From assembly GCA_963721645.1 (NCBI GenBank), contig CAVRJK010000001.1, positions 62,001 through 126,000 on the forward strand: a stretch of DNA of 64,000 nucleotides, in the 5' to 3' direction. A model generated the notes under the pieces. That model was not told where the DNA came from, ran no database searches, and worked only from the letters and a program-made list of their open reading frames with translations. The position numbers and the translations under genes were made by a program. The first letter of the stretch is position 1; each line of letters begins with the position of its first letter. This DNA comes from JALZKA01 sp963721645. Lineage in GTDB: Bacteria > Actinomycetota > Thermoleophilia > Solirubrobacterales > 70-9. Shown here piece by piece: positions 32,061-42,187 of the stretch.

Positions 32061-33137
32061 ATGGATCCGCTCAAGGGACTCATCCTCTCAGGAGGCGCAG
32101 GGACCCGCCTGCGGCCGATCACACATACCTCGGCAAAGCAACTCGTGCCGGTTGCCAACAAGCCCGTGCTGTTTTACGGGATTGAGGCGCTGGTGGATGC
32201 CGGCGTCAGCGAGATCGTGATCGTGATCGCGCCCGAGACCGGCGGCGAGATCCGTGAGGCAGCCGGCGACGGCTCCGCGTTCGGGGCCAAGATCACCTAC
32301 GTGGAGCAGGACGCACCGCGCGGCCTCGCCCACGCCGTGTTGACCGCCGAGGAGGCGCTCGGCTCGAGTCCGTTCGTCATGTACCTGGGCGACAACCTGT
32401 TGCGCGACGGCATCTCCGACCTGGTTGACACGTTCAGGGGTGGCGAACACGACGCCCTCCTTCTCCTGACGGAGGTGGACGATCCGTGGCACTACGGGGT
32501 CGCAGAGCTGGACGGCGATCGCATCGTCCGCCTGGTCGAAAAGCCGAAGGATCCGCCGTCGAACATGGCGTTGGTCGGCGTCTATCTCTTCGGCTCTCTC
32601 ATCTTCGACGCCGCCAGGGCCATCGAGCCCTCCGGCCGTGGCGAGCTCGAGATCACGGATGCGATTCAGCACCTGATCGACTCGGGCTCGCGCGTCGAGA
32701 GCCGGACGGTCAAGGGCTGGTGGAAGGACACCGGCCAGCTCGCCGACATGCTCGAGGCGAACCGCCTGGTGCTGGAGGATCTCGAGCGCTCGGTCGAGGG
32801 CGATGTGGACGACGAAAGCAAGATCGAAGGTCGAGTTGCGATCGCGCAGGGGGCGGTCGTCGAGCGCTCGGTAATCCGTGGTCCCGCGATCATCGGCGCG
32901 AAGGCGCGCATCGTTGACGCTTACATCGGGCCTTATACGGCGATCGACGAGGACGTGACGATCGAGCGCGCCGAGGTCGAGCACTCGATCATCCTCTCGG
33001 GCTGCACCGTTTCCGATCTGGAGTCGCGAATGGAGGCGAGCCTCTTGGGCCGAAACGTCAAACTGACCCGTGGCGAGAGCATTCCGCGAACGCTCTCGAT
33101 GATCGTCGGGGACCGGTCCGAGATCACGCTGCCGTGA
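32061..33137 (+). CDS. rfbA: Glucose-1-phosphate thymidylyltransferase (long form with beta-helix end)
   Basis: A 358-residue protein. The nucleotidyltransferase signature is GLILSGGAGTRLRPITHTSAKQLVPV (residues about 6-31, partly quoted), with YLGDNLLRDG, VEKPKDPPSN and WWKDTGQ in the catalytic domain. A C-terminal left-handed beta-helix of about 100 residues (GRVAIAQGAVVERSVIRGP and following) makes it the long StrD-like form. It joins dTTP and glucose-1-phosphate to dTDP-glucose, the first step of dTDP-L-rhamnose synthesis. It overlaps rfbD by four bases (GTGA). Confidence 0.92.
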   Translation: MDPLKGLILSGGAGTRLRPITHTSAKQLVPVANKPVLFYGIEALVDAGVSEIVIVIAPETGGEIREAAGDGSAFGAKITYVEQDAPRGLAHAVLTAEEALGSSPFVMYLGDNLLRDGISDLVDTFRGGEHDALLLLTEVDDPWHYGVAELDGDRIVRLVEKPKDPPSNMALVGVYLFGSLIFDAARAIEPSGRGELEITDAIQHLIDSGSRVESRTVKGWWKDTGQLADMLEANRLVLEDLERSVEGDVDDESKIEGRVAIAQGAVVERSVIRGPAIIGAKARIVDAYIGPYTAIDEDVTIERAEVEHSIILSGCTVSDLESRMEASLLGRNVKLTRGESIPRTLSMIVGDRSEITLP

Positions 33138-33982
33138 GGGTCGCGGTTGCCGGAGCGGGCGGAATGCTCGGCCAGGACCTGGTGGACGCCTGCGTAGGGC
33201 GGGGCCAGGAGGTCTTCGCGCTTGATCGCGCCGACCTCGACGTGACCGACGAGCTCGCGTGCGAGGAGGTGATGGCCGACCTCCACCCGGACGCGGTCGT
33301 CAACTGCGCCGCGTGGACGGATGTGGACGGCGCGGAGTCCGATGAGGCCGGGGCCATGGCGATCAACGAGCTTGGCGCGGGGCACCTCGCCGCCGCGGCG
33401 GGCCGCCACGGCGCGCGGATCGCCTACGTCTCCTCCGACTACGTGTTCGACGGCCGGAAGCGGACCCCGTATGTCGAGTCGGACCTTCCCGGCGCCATCT
33501 CTGCCTACGGCCGCTCGAAGGCCGCCGGGGAAACCGCAACCGCGTTCGCGAACGACCGACACATGGTGGTGCGCTCGTCCTGGCTCTTCGGCACGCGCGG
33601 CGGGAACTTCGTCGAGACGATGCTGCGCCTGGCAGGCGAACAGTCCGAGATCGTCGTCGTCTCGGACCAGGTGGGATCGCCCACATACACGCGCCACCTG
33701 GCGGCCGCCCTCGCTGAGTTGATCGAGACGGACCAGTACGGGATCCACCACGTCGCGGCGGCCGGTCAGTGCTCGTGGTTCGACTACGCGCAGGAGATCT
33801 TCGACGTCGAGGATTGCGAGTGCCGCGTCATGGCGGGCACGACCGAAATGCTCGGCCGCCCGGCGCCCCGGCCCGCCTTCTCCGTGCTCGGCACCGAGCG
33901 TCACGGACAACCCGTTCTTCCCGATTGGCGGGACGGCCTTCGCCAGTACCTGCGCGAACGTGCCAGCATTCGGACTCCATGA
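33134..33982 (+). CDS. rfbD: dTDP-4-dehydrorhamnose reductase
   Basis: A 282-residue SDR protein. The NADPH loop is VAVAGAGGMLGQDL and the catalytic pair is Tyr125 and Lys129 in SAYGRSKAAGE. VVNCAAWTDVDGAE, YVSSDYVFDG and SWLFG also match RmlD. It reduces dTDP-4-keto-L-rhamnose to dTDP-L-rhamnose, the last step. GTG start coupled to rfbA. Confidence 0.92.
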   Translation: MRVAVAGAGGMLGQDLVDACVGRGQEVFALDRADLDVTDELACEEVMADLHPDAVVNCAAWTDVDGAESDEAGAMAINELGAGHLAAAAGRHGARIAYVSSDYVFDGRKRTPYVESDLPGAISAYGRSKAAGETATAFANDRHMVVRSSWLFGTRGGNFVETMLRLAGEQSEIVVVSDQVGSPTYTRHLAAALAELIETDQYGIHHVAAAGQCSWFDYAQEIFDVEDCECRVMAGTTEMLGRPAPRPAFSVLGTERHGQPVLPDWRDGLRQYLRERASIRTP

Positions 33983-34028
33983 CCCCGCTACCGGCACAGG
34001 CTGTGGCGCTGATGCGTTCAGGAGACAA

Positions 34029-35018
<990 letters not shown>

Positions 35019-35064
35019 TGGTCGCCTCTAGGCGCAAAAGCGACACCTGCCGAAGGATGGGTCT

Positions 35065-35616
35065 GTGAGCGTCAGTCGCATCCAGACCGAGATCCCGGAC
35101 CTCGTCCTCCTCGAGGCCACCGCGCACGGTGATGACCGCGGTTTCCTCCTCGAGTCCTTTCGCGAGGACCTCTGGTCCGAGCACGGCGTCACGGGGCCCT
35201 TCGTCCAGGAGAACCACTCACGTTCCTCGAGCGGCATCCTTCGCGGCCTCCACTTCCAGACGAGCCCTGGTCAGGCGAAGCTCGTGCGTTGCGTGCGCGG
35301 GGCGATCTGGGATGTAGCAGTGGACCTACGGCGTGATTCGCCGACCTACAAGCGGTGGGAGGGTGTCGAGCTCTCGGACTCAAACCACCGGCAGCTCTTC
35401 GTGCCGGTCGGCTTCGGCCACGGGTTCTGTGTTCTCTCAGACATCGCCGACGTCGCGTACAAGCTCACGAGCGTCTACGACCCATCCACGGAGGCGGGCA
35501 TTCGCTGGGACGATCCGGAAATCGGAGTCGAATGGCCCGTTGCCGAACCACAGCTCTCAGAGCGAGACAAGGTTGCGCCAACGCTCGCAAATGTGGAGAA
35601 TGAGCTTCCATGGTGA
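35065..35616 (+). CDS. rfbC: dTDP-4-dehydrorhamnose 3,5-epimerase
   Basis: A 183-residue cupin-fold epimerase. The catalytic histidine is His63 in GILRGLHFQTSPGQAKLV, with Asp87 in IWDVAVDLRRDSPT and the VGFGHGFCVLSD and YKLTSVYDP blocks. It epimerises C3 and C5 of dTDP-4-keto-6-deoxyglucose. GTG start; fourth gene of the operon. Its stop overlaps the start of the next, secreted-protein gene by seven bases. Confidence 0.93.
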   Translation: MSVSRIQTEIPDLVLLEATAHGDDRGFLLESFREDLWSEHGVTGPFVQENHSRSSSGILRGLHFQTSPGQAKLVRCVRGAIWDVAVDLRRDSPTYKRWEGVELSDSNHRQLFVPVGFGHGFCVLSDIADVAYKLTSVYDPSTEAGIRWDDPEIGVEWPVAEPQLSERDKVAPTLANVENELPW

Positions 35617-36026
35617 AGCGCAAAGCCTTTCTGATCGGCCCATTGGTACTCCTTTCGTGTCTTGCGACCCCTTCGGGGGCCGCTCCGCCGCAAAAGTTCA
35701 AAACCACGGTCACCCTCGAGGTCGAGATGGGGGTAAGGGCACAGACATCCGCGCGGGGCACGTTCGACTGGCACGGTCGCGTCAAGTCCGCGAACGACTC
35801 GTGCAAGAACAAGCGCGTGGTGACGCTTTACACGATCCCTGAGGGAGGAGGAAAGCCGGTCATCAGGGGTACGGACACCACGGGGAAGAACGGCAAGTAC
35901 TCCGTGATCGTCGACGCGAACTACGACGGTGAGTACTACGCGGAGGCCGCCAAGCGGACACTCGGGAGCGGCAAGGTTTGCAAACCCGGCCGATCCAAAA
36001 GCCTCTTTCGAGACGTGATGCCGTAA
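35610..36026 (+). CDS. Secreted protein of unknown function at the end of the rhamnose operon
   Basis: A 138-residue protein with a signal peptide (MVKRKAFLIGPLVLLSCLAT, then PSGA). The mature part is beta-rich (KTTVTLEVEMGVRAQTSARGTF, partly quoted; YSVIVDANYDGEYYAEA), with two cysteines (NDSCKNKR, GKVCKPG). The pattern GKPVIRGTDTTGKNGKYSV resembles carboxypeptidase-regulatory or Ig-like folds of exported proteins, but no family is certain. It overlaps rfbC, so it is translated with the rhamnose genes. A link to rhamnose-containing envelope glycans is inferred from position only. Confidence 0.62.
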   Translation: MVKRKAFLIGPLVLLSCLATPSGAAPPQKFKTTVTLEVEMGVRAQTSARGTFDWHGRVKSANDSCKNKRVVTLYTIPEGGGKPVIRGTDTTGKNGKYSVIVDANYDGEYYAEAAKRTLGSGKVCKPGRSKSLFRDVMP

Positions 36027-36059
36027 GCGTCCGTGCATTGGCCCCGAGAGGGCGCTCCG

Positions 36060-36065
36060 TAGACT
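36060..36065 (+). promoter_or_regulatory. Possible -10 element (TAGACT) of lhr
   Basis: TAGACT ends 13 bases before ATG 36079, giving a short leader of about six bases. Confidence 0.3.
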
Positions 36066-36078
36066 CAGTCGGTTCGAC

Positions 36079-39000
36079 ATGGCATCGAAACCGACCGCAA
36101 AATCCACTGCTCTTAAACCTTTCTCGGCGCCTGTCAGGCGCTGGTTCGAGGCCTCGTTCGAAGCGCCCACGCCTGCCCAGGACAAGGGTTGGCCGGCGAT
36201 CGCCTCAGGCGACAACACGCTCATCTGTGCGCCCACCGGCTCGGGCAAGACGCTCACCGCGTTCCTGTGGGGGATCGACAAGCTCTCACGGCGGGCAGCT
36301 CCCGATCCCGACGCCGCGACGGAGGATCCCGAGGCGCTCGGCCAGGGCATCCGGCTGGTCTACGTCTCACCCCTGAAGGCGCTGTCTTACGACGTCGATC
36401 GCAACCTGCGCGCCCCGCTGAAGGGCATCGGCGCGCCGATCAAGGTCGGTCTTCGCACCGGCGACACGCCGCAAAAGGATCGCCAGGCGATGCTGCGAAA
36501 GCCGCCGGACATCCTGATCACGACGCCCGAGTCGCTCTACCTGATGATGACCTCGCGGGCGCAGGAGATCCTGACCAACGTCGAGGCCGTGATCGTTGAC
36601 GAGATCCACGCGGTCGCGGCGACCAAACGCGGCGCGCACCTGGGCCTGACCCTCGAGCGCCTCGATCACCTGGTGAGAACGCACGAGGATGGCCGCGGCC
36701 CAGACGCGACCGTGCAGCGGATCGGCCTGTCGGCGACGCAGCGGCCGCTGGAGCGGATCGCCAACTTCCTCGTCGGGCCAAAGCGCGAATGCACCGTCGT
36801 CAACGCCGGCATCCGCAAGAAGCTCGACCTGGAGATCGTCGTGCCGGTGGAGGACATGACCGACCCCGATGCGTCCCGCCCCACGCCCAATAAGGACGGC
36901 GAGCCCGAGTTCCCAGACGCCAACTTCGACGCGGCGCCGACTCAGAACTCGATCTGGCCGGCGATGTACCCGAAGCTCCTCGAACTGGTGCAGGCTCACA
37001 CCTCGACGATCCTGTTCGTCAACAATCGGCGCGGAGCGGAGCGCCTGGCCAAGCGGCTGAACGAGCTCGCAAATCAGATACCGGAACAGGAGCTCCCGGC
37101 AACCGAACACGCCGGCACTCCTCGCCCGAGCCTGGCACCGGGCGAGGAGGGATACATCGAGATCGCGCGTGCTCACCACGGCTCACTTGCACATGAAGAG
37201 CGCCTCGTGATCGAGGAGATGCTGAAGGGCGGCCAGATCCCCTGCCTGGTCGCAACCTCGTCACTGGAGCTCGGCATCGACATGGGCGCGGTGGACCTGG
37301 TGATCCAGGTCGAGTCGCCGAAGTCCGTCACGCGCGGCCTTCAGCGAGTCGGCCGCGCCGGCCACAACCTGGGCGACGTCTCGAAGGGGCGCATATTCCC
37401 GAAGTTCCGGGCAGACCTCTTGGAGTGCGCGGTCGTCGCGCGTCGCATGCGCGAGGGGCTGATCGAAGAGACGATCATCCCGCGCAACCCACTGGATGTC
37501 CTTGCTCAGCACATCGTCTCGATGGTCGCCGACGCCGAGTGGACCGTCGACGAGCTCTTCGAGGTCGTCACCGCGACCGAGTCGTTCTCGGATCTCGGCC
37601 GCGAGCAGATGGAGAACGTCTTGGACATGCTCGACGGCCGCTATCCGTCCGAGCGCTTCGCCGAGCTGCGGCCCCGCATCGTGTGGGAGCGCTCCGCCGG
37701 AACGGTGCGCGGGCGCAAGGGCGCTCGCCAGCTGGCGGTCACCAACGCAGGCACCATCCCCGACCGCGGCCTCTATGGCGTGCACCTGCCGGACGGACGG
37801 CGGGTTGGCGAGCTTGACGAGGAGATGGTCTACGAGGCACGCAAGGGCCAGACCTTCCTCTTGGGCGCGACCACCTGGCGGATCGAAGACATCACGCGCG
37901 ACCGGGTAGTCGTGACCCCGGCGCCCGGCGTCCCCGGCGCGGTCCCGTTCTGGCGAGGGGACGGCATCGGCCGCCCGGCCGAGCTCGGCAGAGCCATTGG
38001 CGCGTTCTCACGAGAGGCCGTCAACTCCGACGCGAAGACCCTCGCCAAGGAGTACGACCTGGACAAACTGGCGGCCCAGAACCTCCTCACCTATCTGAAG
38101 GAGCAACAGGCTGCGACCCGGGTGATCCCATCAGATGAGTCGATCGTGGTCGAGAAGTTCCGCGACGAGATCGGCGACTGGCGCCTGTGCGTGCTTTCGC
38201 CTTTTGGCGGCCGCGTGCATGCCGCGTGGGGCCTCGCGCTGTCGGCGAAGATCCGCAACGAACTCGACCTCGAAGCTGACGCCATCTGGTCGGACGACGG
38301 GATCGTCGTCCACCTCCCGGATGCCGACGAGGCACCGGACGGCGATCTGGTCATGCTCGAGGCCGACGAGGTCGAGGACCTGGTCGTGTCCGAGTTGGGT
38401 GGCTCTGCGTTGTTCGGCGCGCGCTTCCGCGAGAACGCCGCGCGTTCGCTCCTGTTGCCGCGCGCCTATCCGGGCAAGCGCACGCCGCTGTGGCAGCAGC
38501 GCCTCAAGTCGCAGAACCTGCTCGAGGTTGCGAAGGACTTCCCGCGCTTCCCGGTGATCCTCGAGACGTACCGCGAGTGTCTGCGAGACGTTCTCGACCT
38601 GCCCGGCCTCGAGTCGCTCCTGTCGGACCTCGGGTCGCGGCGCATTTCGCTCGTTGAGGTCGAGACCGCTTCCGCATCGCCCTTTGCCTCCTCGCTTCTC
38701 TTCGACTACGTCGCGACCTACATGTACGAGGGGGACACGCCCAACGCCGAGAGGCGCGCGGCCGCGCTCGCTCTCGATCGCGACCTGCTGCGGGAGCTGC
38801 TCGGCCAGGAGGAGCTCCGGGAGCTGATCAATCCCGAGGCACTCGTCTCGGTGGAGGCCTCGCTTCAGCACTTAAATGACGAGATCAAGGCGCGCGATCG
38901 CGACGCGCTCCAGCAGATCCTGCGCCGTCTCGGCGACATGACCGAGGCCGAGTGCGAGGAGCGGGTGGGCGAGGCGCTCTCGGCAGCATCGATGCTCGGC

Positions 39001-40608
39001 AAGCTCGAGAACGAGCGCCGCGCGGCCAAGGTTCGCGTGAACGGAGAGGAGCGCTGGATCGCGGCAGAGGATGCGGGTCTCTACCGCGACGCGCTCGGTG
39101 TTCCGCCTCCCCCTGGCCTTCCCGAGTCGTTCGGCGAAGAGGTGCCGGACGCCATGTCTAGCCTGGTGCGGCGCTGGGCCCGGACCCACGGCCCGTTTCC
39201 GACTCGCCGCCTTGCCGACCGCTACGGCGTCGACCCCATGCCGGCGCTTCGCGAACTCGAGCGCGAGGGAATCCTTGTCCGCGGCGAGCTCCTGCCCGGT
39301 GGCACCGAGCGCGAGTGGTGCGACTCCGAGGTGCTCCGGCGAGTGCGCCGCGCGTCGCTCGCGCAGCTTCGCCAGGAGGCCGAGGCCGTAGACCCCGCCG
39401 AGCTCGCTCGCTTCCTGCCGAGCTGGCAAAACGTGGATGCGCATCGCCCAGCGGGTGCCGGGCCCGATCGCCTGCGTGAGGCGCTCGTACCGATGCAGGG
39501 GGTGGCGCTCACTCCAGAGGTGTGGGAGCGCGACGTCCTGCCGCGGCGCCTCGGCGCCTACAACCCAGCCTGGCTCGACCAGCTGACGACCAGCGGCGAG
39601 GTCGTCTGGATCGGTGCGGGCTCGGTCGCCCGCTCGGGCCGGGTCGCCCTCTACTTCCGCGACGACGTCCGCGTCGCCGGGCCGCCTCCGTCGAACGCCA
39701 AGCTGGAGGTTCCGAATGGCGAGATCCACGACCTGATCCGCGAGCGCCTGACGGAGTCACCGGCGTTCTGGATCGATCTGGTCGCCGAGCTCGAGGCGAG
39801 CCCCGAAGAGCTCCAGGAGGCGCTATGGGATCTGGCATGGGCCGGCGAGGTGACCAACGACGCCTTCGCGCCGCTCCGGGCAAGGCGCCTGTCGGCAGTG
39901 AAGTCGGCGGCACGGCGCGGCCGGCGCTTTTCCTCGCGCCGGACCGGGGCGACGGGGACCGTCCAGGGCCGATGGTCGCTCACCGCCTCGCTCTTTCGCG
40001 GACAGCCCGAGCAGGGTCCACGCATGCGGGCCCAGGCCGAGCTCCTCCTCGAGCGATACGGCATCGTCACTCGCGAGACGGTGCTGGCCGAGGGGATACC
40101 CGGCGGCCTCTCGACCCTCTACGGCGAGCTTTCGAACCTGGAGATGCTCGGGACGGCGCGCCGCGGCTACTTCATCGAGGGGCAGGGCGGCGCCCAGTTC
40201 GCGCTTGCCGGCGCGGTCGAGCGAATCAGGAGCATGCCGCAGGTCGACGAGGAGTACCTCGTCCTCGCAGTGACCGATCCGGCCAATCCGTACGGCTCCT
40301 CCCTGTCCTGGCCCAGGCGAGCGGAGGGTCGCCGGCCCGCGCGTACCGCGGGCGCTTACCTCCTGACTCGAAACGGCAGCCCGCTCCTCTACGTCGAGCG
40401 TGGCGGCCGGGGAATCCTGAGGCTCCAGGAGATCGAGGGTCCGGCGCTCGTCGAGGCGGTGGCACAGCTCGTCGAGGCCTCGCAGGAAGGCGTCATTCCC
40501 AAGCTCGCAATCGAGAAGCTGGACGGGGAGCCAGTCATCGGCTCGTCGTTCGAGGAGATTCTCCTCGAGGCCGGATTCAATCGCCAGCCGCGTCGCCTGG
40601 TTGCCTAG
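36079..40608 (+). CDS. lhr: Large superfamily 2 ATP-dependent DNA helicase Lhr
   Basis: A 1509-residue protein of the length of mycobacterial Lhr. Walker A is ICAPTGSGKTLTAFLWG (Lys57), motif II is AVIVDEIHAVAATKRG, motif III is IGLSATQRP, and the C-terminal RecA motifs are SLELGIDMGAVDLVIQ and QRVGRAGHN. Beyond the Lhr core (about residues 1-870) there is a long C-terminal domain with winged-helix repeats. Lhr is a 3'-5' translocase that unwinds RNA:DNA hybrids and is induced by DNA damage in mycobacteria. The class B/A hybrid hairpin begins seven bases after its stop, followed by a Nei-like glycosylase. Confidence 0.94.
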   Translation: MASKPTAKSTALKPFSAPVRRWFEASFEAPTPAQDKGWPAIASGDNTLICAPTGSGKTLTAFLWGIDKLSRRAAPDPDAATEDPEALGQGIRLVYVSPLKALSYDVDRNLRAPLKGIGAPIKVGLRTGDTPQKDRQAMLRKPPDILITTPESLYLMMTSRAQEILTNVEAVIVDEIHAVAATKRGAHLGLTLERLDHLVRTHEDGRGPDATVQRIGLSATQRPLERIANFLVGPKRECTVVNAGIRKKLDLEIVVPVEDMTDPDASRPTPNKDGEPEFPDANFDAAPTQNSIWPAMYPKLLELVQAHTSTILFVNNRRGAERLAKRLNELANQIPEQELPATEHAGTPRPSLAPGEEGYIEIARAHHGSLAHEERLVIEEMLKGGQIPCLVATSSLELGIDMGAVDLVIQVESPKSVTRGLQRVGRAGHNLGDVSKGRIFPKFRADLLECAVVARRMREGLIEETIIPRNPLDVLAQHIVSMVADAEWTVDELFEVVTATESFSDLGREQMENVLDMLDGRYPSERFAELRPRIVWERSAGTVRGRKGARQLAVTNAGTIPDRGLYGVHLPDGRRVGELDEEMVYEARKGQTFLLGATTWRIEDITRDRVVVTPAPGVPGAVPFWRGDGIGRPAELGRAIGAFSREAVNSDAKTLAKEYDLDKLAAQNLLTYLKEQQAATRVIPSDESIVVEKFRDEIGDWRLCVLSPFGGRVHAAWGLALSAKIRNELDLEADAIWSDDGIVVHLPDADEAPDGDLVMLEADEVEDLVVSELGGSALFGARFRENAARSLLLPRAYPGKRTPLWQQRLKSQNLLEVAKDFPRFPVILETYRECLRDVLDLPGLESLLSDLGSRRISLVEVETASASPFASSLLFDYVATYMYEGDTPNAERRAAALALDRDLLRELLGQEELRELINPEALVSVEASLQHLNDEIKARDRDALQQILRRLGDMTEAECEERVGEALSAASMLGKLENERRAAKVRVNGEERWIAAEDAGLYRDALGVPPPPGLPESFGEEVPDAMSSLVRRWARTHGPFPTRRLADRYGVDPMPALRELEREGILVRGELLPGGTEREWCDSEVLRRVRRASLAQLRQEAEAVDPAELARFLPSWQNVDAHRPAGAGPDRLREALVPMQGVALTPEVWERDVLPRRLGAYNPAWLDQLTTSGEVVWIGAGSVARSGRVALYFRDDVRVAGPPPSNAKLEVPNGEIHDLIRERLTESPAFWIDLVAELEASPEELQEALWDLAWAGEVTNDAFAPLRARRLSAVKSAARRGRRFSSRRTGATGTVQGRWSLTASLFRGQPEQGPRMRAQAELLLERYGIVTRETVLAEGIPGGLSTLYGELSNLEMLGTARRGYFIEGQGGAQFALAGAVERIRSMPQVDEEYLVLAVTDPANPYGSSLSWPRRAEGRRPARTAGAYLLTRNGSPLLYVERGGRGILRLQEIEGPALVEAVAQLVEASQEGVIPKLAIEKLDGEPVIGSSFEEILLEAGFNRQPRRLVA

Positions 40609-40614
40609 CGTGCT

Positions 40615-40680
40615 CGGGGTCAGGCACCTCTTAGAAGAGCGTGACACTTCCGGCACAACCATGAGGGGTGCCTGACCCCG
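40615..40680 (+). repeat. Hybrid class A/B REP inverted repeat
   Basis: CGGGGTCAGGCACCTC (40615-40630) and GAGGGGTGCCTGACCCCG (40663-40680) are inverted with a two-base gap. The core mixes the class B GGGGTCAG with the class A GGCACC. The spacer holds AGAGCGT, the reversed class B tail. The right arm ends in the first base of the nei start codon. Confidence 0.75.
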
Positions 40681-41441
40681 TGCCCGAGGGCGACACGATC
40701 CATCGTGCGGCGCGGCGGATGGACGCCGCTCTGCGAGGTCGCGAGATGGTCTTGGCGGACGCGCCCAACGCGCGCTCGCCGATACACGGCCGTGCCAAGA
40801 AGCTCGAAGGCTCCGTGCTCGAGCGGGTCGAAGCCAGGGGTAAGCACCTCCTTGCCCACTTCTCCTCGGGGGATGTGATCCATTCGCATCTGGGGATGAA
40901 CGGGCGCTGGTGGATTACGGCGGACGGTCGGCTGCCGTACGGAAAACCGTGGCTGGTCTTGTCCTCGGGCCGTGGCATCGCCTCGCAGAACGGAGGCAAG
41001 CTCCTTCGCCTGGTCAGCGAGTCGCGCGTTCGTAACGATCCGGGACTTGCGCAGCTCGGGCCCGACCCCCTGGGAGGAGCGTTCGACACGGCCGAGGCCG
41101 CCACGCGGCTCCGGAGGCTCGGCGCCGGACGTGAGATCGGCGACGCATTGCTCGATCAGACGATCATCGCGGGCATCGGTAACGCGATTCGCAATGAAGG
41201 ACTCTTTCGCGCCGGGATCTCGCCGCTTCGCCAGGTGGAGGAACTCGACTCCGATCAGCTCGAGCGCATCGTTCGCGAGAACGAACGGGTGATGGAAATC
41301 TCGATGGCCAAGGGGCGGCGGCCACGCTCCATCTACCGGGCACATCGCAAAGGCTGCCCCGCCTGCGGTGGCCGGATCGAGGTACGCGGCCAGGGCGATG
41401 CCAACCGCATGGCCTACTGGTGTCCGGCCTGCCAGGCCTGA
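40680..41441 (+). CDS. nei: Fpg/Nei family DNA glycosylase (endonuclease VIII-like)
   Basis: A 253-residue protein. After Met removal the N-terminus is PEGDTIHRAARRM, giving the catalytic Pro and Glu of the Nei branch. Lys53-54 region HGRAKKLEG, HSHLGMNGRWW and the H2TH helix block (DQTIIAGIGNAIRNEGLF) match. The C-terminal zinc finger is GCPACGGRIEV and YWCPACQA. The family removes oxidised bases and cuts the backbone by beta/delta elimination. GTG 40680 is required by the N-terminal Pro-Glu and lies at the edge of a REP arm. It follows lhr, so repair genes cluster here. Confidence 0.9.
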   Translation: MPEGDTIHRAARRMDAALRGREMVLADAPNARSPIHGRAKKLEGSVLERVEARGKHLLAHFSSGDVIHSHLGMNGRWWITADGRLPYGKPWLVLSSGRGIASQNGGKLLRLVSESRVRNDPGLAQLGPDPLGGAFDTAEAATRLRRLGAGREIGDALLDQTIIAGIGNAIRNEGLFRAGISPLRQVEELDSDQLERIVRENERVMEISMAKGRRPRSIYRAHRKGCPACGGRIEVRGQGDANRMAYWCPACQA

Positions 41442-41460
41442 GTGGGATACTTCCTGCCGG

Positions 41461-42147
41461 GTGTCGAACGCGGAAACGATTGAGCTTTTGGGAAGAGTCC
41501 CGCTTTTTGCCGACATGTCGGCCGATGAGCTGGACCGGATCGTCTCCGTGGCGATCCCGCGCGCCTTCCCCAAGGGAGTACGGGTCTTTCACGAAGGGGA
41601 CGACTCGGATGCCTGTTACGTCGTCCGCACAGGTGATCTGCGCGTCACGCGTGAACACTCCGATGGTCGTGCAATCGCGCTGGCCACCCTGGGGACGGGC
41701 GACTTCTTTGGCGAGCTGGCAATGCTCGACGGCGGCTCACGCTCCGCGAGCGTCGAAACGCTCACCGACGCGGAACTCCTGGCGCTTCCGGCGATGGACA
41801 TGCGACGAGTGATCTCGCAGCACGGAGACATCGCCGCCAAGCTGATCGTCGCCTTGACGCGGCGCCTTCGCGAGACGAACGAGCGCGTTGCCCGCCAGTC
41901 ATTTCAGACCGTGCCGTCAAGGGTGGCCGGAGTCCTGAATCAGCTGGTGGCAGAGGAGTCGATCCCCGAGGATCGCGACAGCATCACGGTGCGGATGACA
42001 CAGGCCGACCTTGCCCAGCTCGCAGGTACGTCCCGCGAGAGCGTCTCGCGCTTCCTCGCCACGCTCGAGCGTGCCGGTGTGGTGGCGGTGGGCCGCGGCC
42101 GGGTCACGATCCTGGAACCGCGCCGCCTTCGGGCCTACATCTTTTAG
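41461..42147 (+). CDS. Crp/Fnr family transcriptional regulator
   Basis: A 228-residue protein. The cyclic-nucleotide-binding beta-roll is at residues about 12-125 (FHEGDDSDACYVVRTGDLRV; phosphate-binding cassette GDFFGELAMLDGGSRSASVE). A C-terminal winged HTH at about 160-225 includes MTQADLAQLAGTSRESVSRFLATLE (partly quoted). The cassette has the FGE-L and R-S-A-S residues of cAMP-binding members, so cAMP or a similar nucleotide is likely. The frame is open upstream, but GTG 41461 has GATACT nine bases before it. It is convergent with the sulfatase gene. Confidence 0.88.
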   Translation: MSNAETIELLGRVPLFADMSADELDRIVSVAIPRAFPKGVRVFHEGDDSDACYVVRTGDLRVTREHSDGRAIALATLGTGDFFGELAMLDGGSRSASVETLTDAELLALPAMDMRRVISQHGDIAAKLIVALTRRLRETNERVARQSFQTVPSRVAGVLNQLVAEESIPEDRDSITVRMTQADLAQLAGTSRESVSRFLATLERAGVVAVGRGRVTILEPRRLRAYIF

Positions 42148-42153
42148 AGGAGG

Positions 42154-42187
42154 CCCTCAGCAGAAGGGGGTCTTCGGCTGCTGAGGG
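42154..42187. terminator. Hairpin at the convergent ends of the Crp-like and sulfatase genes
   Basis: CCCTCAGCAG (42154-42163) and CTGCTGAGGG (42178-42187) form a perfect 10-base stem that lies over the sulfatase stop region, seven bases after the Crp-like stop. There is no T-tract on either side, so it is at best a weak bidirectional terminator. Confidence 0.4.
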
